Shown here: positions 6,879 to 13,547 of the stretch, in pieces
Position numbering within the stretch: position 1 is the stretch's first letter
Layout: the number at the start of each line of letters is the position of its first letter
Assembly: GCA_041178545.1 (NCBI GenBank)
Contig: JBEGVB010000102.1
Coordinates: 1-16,968, forward strand
Direction of reading: 5' to 3'
Length of the DNA stretch: 16,968 nt
Source of the DNA: JBEATZ01 sp041178545
GTDB lineage: Bacteria; Planctomycetota; UBA1135; UBA2386
Program-made: the position numbers and the translations under genes
The notes under the pieces: generated by a model
Seen by the model: only the letters and a program-made list of their open reading frames with translations
Databases searched by the model: none
What the model was told of the DNA's origin: nothing

Positions 6879-8428
6879 TTCTCCACCATGAAGCCTGCAC
6901 TGCGATGGGCAAGGGCAGCGAGGGTGAACGTGGGGTTCACGGCGCCCGACGTCGGGAACAGGCTCGATCCGGCCACGAACAGGTTGGGCACGTCGTGCGC
7001 CTGCCCATGGCTGTTCGTCACCGAGTCCTTCGCGGACGTCCCCATGATCGCGCCGCCCATCGTGTGCATCTGCGCACGCCCGCCGTGCCACGGGTTCTCG
7101 GCACCCGCCGCACGGAACACCGCGAGACCCTGCTTCATGCCCGCTTCCCAGCACGCAACAGCATCCTTGCCGAACGCGTGGGTGACCTTCGCGAGGGGGA
7201 ACCCGTGCCGGTCCTTGCGGTCCGAGAGGACCACGCGGTTGTCGGGGTCGGGGAGGCCCTCGCCCACGAAGGTCATCGTGGCGAGGTGCTTGGCCGCGCG
7301 CTTCATGAACTCTTGCAACGGGGCGCCGTACAGGTCGACTCGGCTGCCGGCGATGCCGAGCAGGTCGTTGGGCTTGAGCGCGTTGCCGATGAGCCACTGG
7401 TACCCACCGAGGTAGCCGCGCTTCGGGTCCTTGAGGTAGTCGTCCTGGCAGAGCAGCTGGCCGCCCGTGGCGCCCATGTGGTTCTCGGTCTCGCCCTCGA
7501 AGAAGCCGAACACGTTGGCCGTGCTGTGCGCCATCATGAACCTGCCCAGCATGCCGCTGGAGTTCGCGAGGCCACCCGCGCGCGAGTTGAAGAGGATGCG
7601 AGGGACCTCGAACACGTAGGCAGCGAGCACCACGACGGCTGCCTCCAGCTCGTGGCGCGTGCCCTCGCGGTCGAACCACTCGACACCGGTGGCGCGCCGT
7701 CCGTCTGCCGTGGTGAGCACGCGCGTGACCGTGCACTCGTGGCGCAGTTCGGCACCGGCAGCGAGCGCCAATGGCAGGTAGGTGACGAGCGGATTCGCCA
7801 GCGCGCCGGTCGGGCACCCTGCATCACACCAGCCGTCGAAGAGGCAGTTCTTGCGCTCGCCGGCTGGCGCCGTGCGGATGGCGAGCGGGAGCGCCGACGT
7901 GCGCATGCCGAGCTTCTCGAAGCCCTTGGCGATCTTCCGTCCCTGCGCCCACACCGGCACGGGCGGCATCGGGTAGGCCTCGCCTGCAGGACGCCACACC
8001 TCGCTCTCTGCGTCGCCGCTGATGCCCACCTCCGCCTGCACCGCGTCATAGTGCGGGCGCAGGTCGTCGTAGCGGAGCGGCCAGTCGTTGCCGCGGCCGA
8101 ACCGTGACTTCATCTCGAAGTCCTCGGCATGGAGCCGGAACCAGCATGCGTAGTGGTGCAGCGCGCTGCCGCCGGTGCCCCATCCCGAGCCGAAGCCCAC
8201 GGACAGCGGGCTCGCACCACCGGTCTCCACCGCAGGCCCCGCCCACTTGAGGCGGCGCGACCACAGCTGCGAACTGGTCAGGTCGCCGAGCTTGCGCTCC
8301 GGGCCACCTTCCAGCACGACGGTGCGCTTGCCTGCCTTGGCGAGCGCTGCGGCAATGAGGCTCCCGGCCATGCCGGAGCCGACGACAACGGCATCGACGC
8401 GTTCGCGCGCCACGGGGGAAGTGTTCAC
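6860..8428 (-). CDS. GMC family FAD-dependent oxidoreductase (gluconate 2-dehydrogenase / sugar dehydrogenase large-subunit type)
   Basis: 522 residues from GTG 8428, which makes a 4-bp GTGA overlap with the upstream gene's stop and has AAGGAG five nt away; a second GTG at 8431 is possible. The N-terminus has the dinucleotide-binding fold VVVGSGMAGS (G17-x-G19-x-x-G22) ending in LEGG. The C-terminal half has the GMC active-site pair: H455 in MHTMGG and N498 in GAVNPTFTLAALAHR, inside the block typical of the gluconate 2-dehydrogenase/FAD-sugar dehydrogenase branch. The family oxidises a sugar or alcohol hydroxyl and passes electrons to a cytochrome or quinone. There is no signal peptide. With the Tat-bearing small subunit encoded directly upstream, it is probably exported folded as a passenger. 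Substrate position (C1, C2 or C3) cannot be read from sequence; the neighbouring keto-glycoside-type lipoprotein points weakly to C3. Confidence 0.92.
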   Translation of the reverse strand: MNTSPVARERVDAVVVGSGMAGSLIAAALAKAGKRTVVLEGGPERKLGDLTSSQLWSRRLKWAGPAVETGGASPLSVGFGSGWGTGGSALHHYACWFRLHAEDFEMKSRFGRGNDWPLRYDDLRPHYDAVQAEVGISGDAESEVWRPAGEAYPMPPVPVWAQGRKIAKGFEKLGMRTSALPLAIRTAPAGERKNCLFDGWCDAGCPTGALANPLVTYLPLALAAGAELRHECTVTRVLTTADGRRATGVEWFDREGTRHELEAAVVVLAAYVFEVPRILFNSRAGGLANSSGMLGRFMMAHSTANVFGFFEGETENHMGATGGQLLCQDDYLKDPKRGYLGGYQWLIGNALKPNDLLGIAGSRVDLYGAPLQEFMKRAAKHLATMTFVGEGLPDPDNRVVLSDRKDRHGFPLAKVTHAFGKDAVACWEAGMKQGLAVFRAAGAENPWHGGRAQMHTMGGAIMGTSAKDSVTNSHGQAHDVPNLFVAGSSLFPTSGAVNPTFTLAALAHRSAGFMVEKWSSFT

Positions 8429-9006
8429 CACGACTCCTTGGGCGCGATGTGCGCCATGTATGGGATGCCGAGCGCCTCGAAGCCCTGCATCGTCCCGTAG
8501 ACGGTGTCGACGGCATCGGCGCGCAATGCGAAGTAGAAGAGCGGCGCGGGCGGCCCCTTCCAGTCCGCCGGGTTGGTCTTGGCGAGCGCGAACACGAGGC
8601 CGTCGCGCTGCGTGTTCGAGAGCTCGCTGAAGGTCTTCTGGTGGCGACTCGTCGCAAGCGCATCGAGTGCAGCGAGTCCCTGACGGTAGAAGTCCGCGAG
8701 CTGCATCGGGAAATCGAGGTAGCGCAGCATCAGCAGCGGCTCACGGCTCGCGAGCTGCTTGTCGACGTAGTGGGCGATGCCTGCCTTCGCTGCGCCCGGC
8801 AACAGCGTGTCTCCCAACGCCTCCAGCGCCTTCACCTCGGCCTCGGTGAGGACCGCGTGGCGGATCGATGCCGCGCGCGCCTGCGCCGGAAGCAGGCCGT
8901 CCTGGATGGCGAGCGCTGCGATGGCGCCCGTGCCCAGTTGCTGGAGGAACGCGCGCCGCGACCAACGGGCGGCCTCGAATAGGGACGCAATCGACTCAGG
9001 AGTCAT
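8425..9006 (-). CDS. Gluconate 2-dehydrogenase subunit 3-like protein with Tat signal
   Basis: 193 residues from ATG 9006, with GAGG five nt upstream; the frame is open to 9093 but that part lacks a start with a ribosome site. The N-terminus has a clear twin-arginine signal, SRRAFLQQLG (Arg17-Arg18), followed by a hydrophobic stretch (about 25-40) and a likely cleavage after AQARA. The mature part, starting LTEAEVKALEALGDTLLPGA and continuing through helices with DFYRQGLAALDALA, fits the small helical PF13618 family. This subunit pairs with the GMC flavoprotein and carries it through the Tat system. Stop and next start overlap (GTGA), so a 1:1 translated pair is likely. A third, cytochrome c subunit found in many such complexes is absent from the window. 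Confidence 0.88.
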   Translation of the reverse strand: MTPESIASLFEAARWSRRAFLQQLGTGAIAALAIQDGLLPAQARAASIRHAVLTEAEVKALEALGDTLLPGAAKAGIAHYVDKQLASREPLLMLRYLDFPMQLADFYRQGLAALDALATSRHQKTFSELSNTQRDGLVFALAKTNPADWKGPPAPLFYFALRADAVDTVYGTMQGFEALGIPYMAHIAPKESW

Positions 9007-9056
9007 CTGTACCTCGGGCCCGGGTACCGGACGGATGGCCGGGAAACGGGAAGCGG

Positions 9057-9062
9057 ATCCTA
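9057..9062 (-). promoter_or_regulatory. Possible -10 element (TAGGAT) for the Tat-subunit/GMC/lipoprotein genes
   Basis: On the minus strand TAGGAT lies 50 bp before the ATG at 9006, inside the only sizeable gap (9007-9096) of the six-gene run. The ten bases TAGGATCCGC match those before the M24 peptidase start. The dyad at 9079-9092 covers the place where the -35 region would be. A promoter here would let the dehydrogenase genes be expressed apart from the upstream three. Confidence 0.3.
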
Positions 9063-9078
9063 GCTGCCTCCGCCACGC

Positions 9079-9092
9079 TGCCGATGTCGGCA
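9079..9092. promoter_or_regulatory. Perfect 14-bp inverted repeat TGCCGA-TG-TCGGCA
   Basis: The arms are 6 bp with a 2-bp centre. On the minus strand it begins 4 nt after the TGA of the BNR-4 gene, and it sits about 17 bp above the putative -10 box of the following gene. It may be an operator over the -35 region. It is less likely a terminator, because no T-run follows and the loop would be tight. Confidence 0.35.
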
Positions 9093-9096
9093 CTTG

Positions 9097-10461
9097 TCAT
9101 TTGCCAGTGGCGAGCGGCACGACAGCGCCCACGGCATCGAGGCGGTAATCGCTGTAGCTCTTCATCCTGCCGCGCAACCACAGGACGGTTGCGCCGGCCG
9201 GATCTGCCGTACCGCGGGGCACGATCGGACGGATCTGGTCCTCGGTCGAGTCCGCGGTCACCGGCTCCCAGTCCCAGCTGCGGCCGCCGTCGGGCGTGAA
9301 CCCGCGCCACAGTTCCCAGTGCCGCCTGCCGTCGCGCGCACTCACGAGCGGCGTACCGCGCACCGGGTGCGCATTGGTGGAGACGACCACGAAGCGAGGG
9401 TCGTGCGGCACGACGGCCGCGAGACCCGTGTAGTCGTCCTCGCCGGCATAGAGCTTGGTGCCCGCAAACGCCATCTCATGCGTGGTCCACACCGTGCCGT
9501 CGAAGCGCGCGTACCAGTAGCGGTGGTCCCAGCCGCCCTGGCCGCGCGGCTTGCCCTTGCCGTCCACCTGCACGGAGAACACGCAGACCGGCATGCCCTG
9601 CGCGTCCAGCTCGAGGTCACAGGGCCATGCCACTGCGTCGGCCGAACCGGCGAACACGCGCATGAGTGCCTGTGGCTCGACGTCTCCCGCCACGGCCACG
9701 GGCTTGCCGTCGCCGCGCAGGGTGCGGAGCGAACTGCCGATGCAGCCGTGCCACAGGCTGTTGTCGAAGTCGCGCGGGTGCTGCTCGGTCACGACGAAGT
9801 GCGCCGACTTGCCGTCACTCGCGTACTTGGCGTACGGACGACCGGGGCCGCCGAGGACCTTGGGGCCCTGCGCCCAGCTCGCACCGTCGTCGGTGCTCAC
9901 CAGCAGCTGCGGGTCCCAGCCGGCGCCGCGGAACGCGCACAACAGGAGTTCCTTGCCCGCGGCATCCTGCACGCGCAGCAGGTTGGCATAGGTGACGCCG
10001 CGCCCCTCCCCGCCCAGCTGCACCTCGAGCCGCTGCTCGGGTTCCCACGCGGCAACGGAGTGCGGCTGGGAGGCCACGCGCCAACGCATCAGGTTGTCCT
10101 TGCCGTGGCCTGCGTAGACGGCCACCAGCCTGCCATCGGTGCGCAGGTGCAGCGCCGGCACGTCGTGGTCGTCACGCTCGAAGCGGTCGGCCAACTCGAC
10201 GGTCTGGATCGCGCCCGTCGCGGAGTGCCACGAGGTCACCTGCACGTCGCCCGTCCGGTCCCGCTCGCCGCGCCCGTCCGCCACCGAGCCGAACACCACC
10301 GTGCCGTCCGCGAGCTGGAGCACGCGTTCGTCCTGGAACCAGCACCAGCCTGCATCCTCGCACAGCAGCACGGGGACCGTGCGATCCCGTTGCGCAGGGA
10401 GCCCACTGCATGCCCCGGCCAGCAGCACAGGAGCAATCGCGAGGGCGAGCGCGCGCAGCAT
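9097..10461 (-). CDS. BNR-4 repeat lipoprotein (beta-propeller, possible polysaccharide lyase or glycan-binding protein)
   Basis: 454 residues from ATG 10461, which starts one base after the TGA of the PLP-enzyme gene, with GAAGG six nt upstream. The signal ends in a lipobox, LAGAC (Cys18), so it is a lipoprotein. The mature sequence follows the BNR_4 (PF15892) pattern: AGWCWFQDERVLQLADGTVVFGSV, here split as AGWCWFQDER and DGTVVFGSV, then DDHDVPALHLRTDGRL, VTYANLLRV, STDDGASW, GRPYAKYASDG, a VVTEQHPRDFDNSLWHG block, and TPDGGRSWDWEPV near the end. The S/T-x-D-x-G-x-x-W repeats are Asp-box turns of a seven-bladed propeller. Some members of this fold are polysaccharide lyases of the ulvan-lyase kind; others have no known activity. 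Catalytic residues cannot be assigned here. With neighbouring sugar dehydrogenase and glycosidase genes, a role in handling an external glycan is likely. Confidence 0.85.
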   Translation of the reverse strand: MLRALALAIAPVLLAGACSGLPAQRDRTVPVLLCEDAGWCWFQDERVLQLADGTVVFGSVADGRGERDRTGDVQVTSWHSATGAIQTVELADRFERDDHDVPALHLRTDGRLVAVYAGHGKDNLMRWRVASQPHSVAAWEPEQRLEVQLGGEGRGVTYANLLRVQDAAGKELLLCAFRGAGWDPQLLVSTDDGASWAQGPKVLGGPGRPYAKYASDGKSAHFVVTEQHPRDFDNSLWHGCIGSSLRTLRGDGKPVAVAGDVEPQALMRVFAGSADAVAWPCDLELDAQGMPVCVFSVQVDGKGKPRGQGGWDHRYWYARFDGTVWTTHEMAFAGTKLYAGEDDYTGLAAVVPHDPRFVVVSTNAHPVRGTPLVSARDGRRHWELWRGFTPDGGRSWDWEPVTADSTEDQIRPIVPRGTADPAGATVLWLRGRMKSYSDYRLDAVGAVVPLATGK

Positions 10462-10462
10462 G

Positions 10463-11404
10463 TCAGGCCTTCGGCGCGAGCCAACGGAAGTCGGTGTTGC
10501 CGCCGCTGGGGATGATGCCGATGCGCTTGCCGCGCAGTTCCGGCGCGATCGCCCGCAGCGCCGCGAGCACCACGGCGCCCGACGGCTCCACCACCGTCTT
10601 CATGCGCTCGAGGAAGAACCGCGCCGCGTCGAGCATGGCCTCCTCGGTCACGGTCACGATGCGCACGCGCGCGAGCTTCAACAATGCGAAGTTGGGCTCA
10701 CCGAGCGCGGTCATCAGGCCGTCGGCCCACGTGCAGGTGCCGGTCACGCGCGGCTGGCGCACCCCCGTGGCCATCGACCGCGCGGCATCGTCGACCATGA
10801 GCGGTTCCGCGCCGACCACCTCGGCGCGCGGCAGCAACGCACGCACGACGACCGCCGTGCCCGACAGCAGCCCGCCGCCGCCCACCGGTGCGACCACCAT
10901 GTCGAGGCCATGGACGTCCTCGAGCAGTTCCAGCGCCGCCGTGCCCTGCCCCGCCATGACCAACGGGTCCTCGAACGGGTGCACCAGCGTGGCACCCGTC
11001 TCCGCCTGGACGCGCGCACACACCTGTTCGCGTTCCGACTGGTCGCAGAACACGACCGTGGCACCGTAGCCCTTCACGGCAGCGACCTTCACTGCCGGTG
11101 CCGTGTGCGGCATCACGACGTGGCACGGGATGCCACGCATCGATGCGGCCCAGGCGAGCGCCCCGGCATGGTTGCCGGAGCTGTGGGTCACCACCCCGCG
11201 CCGTGCCGCGTCCTCGTCGAGCGCGAGCACGGCGTTGAGCGCGCCGCGGGCCTTGAATGCACCGCACTTCTGCAGGTTCTCGCACTTCACGAAGACCTGC
11301 GCGCCCAGCTCGCGGTCGAGGGTCGCAGACGTGAGCACCGGGGTCCGGTGGACCCGGCCGCGGATGCGTTCCGCGGCCGCGCGCACGTCTACGAGACCGA
11401 TCAT
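10463..11404 (-). CDS. PLP-dependent serine racemase / threonine dehydratase-like enzyme
   Basis: 313 residues from ATG 11404, 4 bp after the stop of the glycosidase gene. Fold-type II PLP features are complete: Schiff-base Lys51 in GAFKARGA, the Asn-loop SSGNHAGAL, the phosphate-binding GGGGLLSG and the C-terminal PSGGN serine. Position 76, next to GNH, is Ser rather than the Ala usual in threonine dehydratase. The stretches VVTHSSGNH, VMPHTAP and AGQGTAALELLEDV closely track eukaryotic-type serine racemase as I remember it, and the metal-site pattern E-P-x3-D-D is kept (EPLMVDD). It could therefore racemise and dehydrate serine, or be a threo-3-hydroxyaspartate or threonine ammonia-lyase. 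It lacks the C-terminal ACT regulatory domain of biosynthetic IlvA (usual length about 500), so it is catabolic or racemase type. Cytoplasmic. Its place between two glycan genes is unexplained. Confidence 0.9.
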   Translation of the reverse strand: MIGLVDVRAAAERIRGRVHRTPVLTSATLDRELGAQVFVKCENLQKCGAFKARGALNAVLALDEDAARRGVVTHSSGNHAGALAWAASMRGIPCHVVMPHTAPAVKVAAVKGYGATVVFCDQSEREQVCARVQAETGATLVHPFEDPLVMAGQGTAALELLEDVHGLDMVVAPVGGGGLLSGTAVVVRALLPRAEVVGAEPLMVDDAARSMATGVRQPRVTGTCTWADGLMTALGEPNFALLKLARVRIVTVTEEAMLDAARFFLERMKTVVEPSGAVVLAALRAIAPELRGKRIGIIPSGGNTDFRWLAPKA

Positions 11405-11408
11405 CGCG

Positions 11409-13547
11409 TCACTGCTGGTTCACGCGCAGCTTGCCGTTGCGGCGCTCCACGTCGTAGAGCTTGTTGCCGAGCGGCATGCCGAGGAGCTTGAAGTCCGGCT
11501 GGTCGGCGAGGATCGGGTCGTCCTGGATCTCGCCGAAGCGGATCGCGAAGCCGCCTGCAATGCGGAAGATGTTGTCGAGCAGGAAGCCGTTGCAGTAGGG
11601 CTGCATGCCGCGGTAGCGCGAGCCGAGGCCCGTCTCCGGGTTGTAGTGCTCGAACGAGGCCGCCTCGTTCGTGCCCTCGACCTGGCCAGAGATCATCGAC
11701 ACGGTCTTCTTGAGCAGCTCACCGGCGAGCTTCTGCGCGCGCTTGTTGCCGCGCTCCGCCCACCAGGTGAGGCCCTCGAGGATGTGGCTGTTGAGCACCG
11801 GCCAGGAGCGGCCGTTCCACGGGCAGTTCTTGCGCGTGCCCTTCCAGCGACCCGTTGCGTCGTAGTAAGGGTCGCTCATCGACAGGCTCGGCACCGGGTA
11901 CTTGGCCCAGAACTCCTTGCGGTCGCTCAGCGTGTCGAGCATCCGCTCGACCATCTTCGCGTTCGGGATGTCCGTGCCGAGCGGGTAGAAGCCCACGGCC
12001 GCCTTCACGTTGGTCTTGCGGCGGGACTCCGGGTCGAGGTCCATGAAGATCCCCGCCTTCTCGTCCCACATGCGCTTGCGGATCACGTCGACGATGACCT
12101 CGGCCTCCGCCTGGAAGCGGTTGGCCATGGCCTTCTCCTGGATCTCGTCCGCGACCTTGTGCAGCCACTTCACCATGCGGTAGCGGAACACGGAGGCATC
12201 GATGCCCTTGAGGCGGAACTGCTCGATGAACTCCTGGTTGCGGTCGGCCTTGTCGTCGATCACCGTGTAGCGGCGCGAGAACTCCTGACCGGCCTCGAAG
12301 TGGTTGACGATGTCCGTCAGGCCGCTGCCCTCGGGGTCGCGGTTGTTGGCGAGCCACTTCACGTACCGCTGCATCTGCATCAGCACGGCCTTCTTGGTCG
12401 CGCGGTCGTTGTGGATCGCGTCGAGCGACTCGAAGCCGCCACCCCAGTCGGCGTGGTAGAAGTCCGCGCCGCTCAGTCCGGTGATGTAGACGCGGCCAGG
12501 AACCTGGCCGCTGTGGTGGATGTTGTCGAAGAACAGCTTCAGGCAGCCGCGCGCGAGCGTCGGGTCCTGCAGCCAACGCGCCTCGCGCATGATCGAGGGC
12601 GTGCTGAAGCTGATGGGCGTGTGGAACGAACCGTTGCCCTCGCACACCGCAGGCGAGCCGAACAGGCCTGCACCGTGCGGCACGCGCAGCTGGTAGAGCA
12701 GGTCGAAGCGGTGGCGCACGACGCGCTCCATCTCCTTCCAGTCACAGCTGAACTTCGGGACCTTGTCCCAGAACGCGTGGTAGCCGTTCTCGTCCTTGGG
12801 ATCCGGGCGACGCGGGCGGAAGTTGAGGCCCTTGCCGCGGAAGATGACGTTTGCCTCGAAGCGGTGCGAGGCCTTGCCGCCTGCCTTGAGGGCGACCGGG
12901 CGGAACAGGCCGCAGTACACGCGGGAGCCGGCGATGATCGGGCTCGGCTTGTCCATCACGCGCTTGGCGCGCGGCGTGGGCAGCTCGGCCATGTCGAACC
13001 ACGGCGTCTCCTCGTAGTCGGGACGGTCGCTGCCGCCCTCGCAGAAGTAGGCCTGCAGGCAGCGGGCACCCTTGCTGTCGGGGCTGCTGTAGTGCAGCTC
13101 GCACGGAACGTCCGGCGTCTCGCCGCCTGCCTTGAGGCTGCGGCGGATGCGGAAGCTGTCGCCCTCCAGCGACACGGGCTCGCCCTCGGGGTCCGTCGTG
13201 GTCCACATCACCACCGTGATCTCACGGTCGCTCTTGGCGGGGTTGTGGATCTCCAACTCGCTGATGAAGCGGTCGTCACTGCTGATGCTGCGGCGCTCGG
13301 TGACCTTCAGCCCCGCGGCGTCCTCGAAGTGCAACACGGCCTTGCCGTGCTCGTGCACGACGGACTTGCACTGGAGGGAGAGGGGCAGGCCCTTCTCGAG
13401 GAACGACAGCACGTAGGCGTTGGCCAGCGGCGCGTTGAAGATCAGGACCTCGTCGGCAAATCCCGGCACCTCCTGGTAGCGGGGGAAGCGAGGTGCGTGC
13501 AGGCAGTAGCCGCCGCCCGTGAGGGCGAACTTTTTCTTCTGGTTCAT
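11409..13547 (-). CDS. (alpha/alpha)6-barrel glycoside hydrolase (GH63 / MGH1-like, trehalase-like superfamily)
   Basis: 712 residues from ATG 13547, where the protein begins MNQKKKFALTGGG; the frame is open 69 codons further but that part is not protein-like and no ribosome site is clear at either place. Residues about 1-280 are beta-rich (N-terminal super-sandwich type). From about 290 to 660 there is a helical barrel with SGADFYHADWGGGFESLDA, NHFEAGQEFSRRY, GFYPLGTDIPNAKM, PVPSLSMSDPYYD, CPWNGRSWPVLNSHILEGL and FEHYNPETG. These are the landmarks of GH63/GH37-like enzymes. E633 in FEHYNPETG fits the general base, and the EAGQEFSRRY loop (E418-E422) fits the general-acid loop, although the usual Asp there is Glu. 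No signal peptide is seen, so it is probably cytoplasmic. It is first in the six-gene run; its substrate is presumably an alpha-linked sugar but is not readable. Confidence 0.82.
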   Translation of the reverse strand: MNQKKKFALTGGGYCLHAPRFPRYQEVPGFADEVLIFNAPLANAYVLSFLEKGLPLSLQCKSVVHEHGKAVLHFEDAAGLKVTERRSISSDDRFISELEIHNPAKSDREITVVMWTTTDPEGEPVSLEGDSFRIRRSLKAGGETPDVPCELHYSSPDSKGARCLQAYFCEGGSDRPDYEETPWFDMAELPTPRAKRVMDKPSPIIAGSRVYCGLFRPVALKAGGKASHRFEANVIFRGKGLNFRPRRPDPKDENGYHAFWDKVPKFSCDWKEMERVVRHRFDLLYQLRVPHGAGLFGSPAVCEGNGSFHTPISFSTPSIMREARWLQDPTLARGCLKLFFDNIHHSGQVPGRVYITGLSGADFYHADWGGGFESLDAIHNDRATKKAVLMQMQRYVKWLANNRDPEGSGLTDIVNHFEAGQEFSRRYTVIDDKADRNQEFIEQFRLKGIDASVFRYRMVKWLHKVADEIQEKAMANRFQAEAEVIVDVIRKRMWDEKAGIFMDLDPESRRKTNVKAAVGFYPLGTDIPNAKMVERMLDTLSDRKEFWAKYPVPSLSMSDPYYDATGRWKGTRKNCPWNGRSWPVLNSHILEGLTWWAERGNKRAQKLAGELLKKTVSMISGQVEGTNEAASFEHYNPETGLGSRYRGMQPYCNGFLLDNIFRIAGGFAIRFGEIQDDPILADQPDFKLLGMPLGNKLYDVERRNGKLRVNQQ

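Noticed and set aside
9094..10515. Plus-strand 473-codon open frame over the BNR-4 gene
   Set aside because: Antisense shadow: no family motifs, biased His/Arg/Gly composition, and the opposite strand has a lipobox, Asp-box repeats and a ribosome site.
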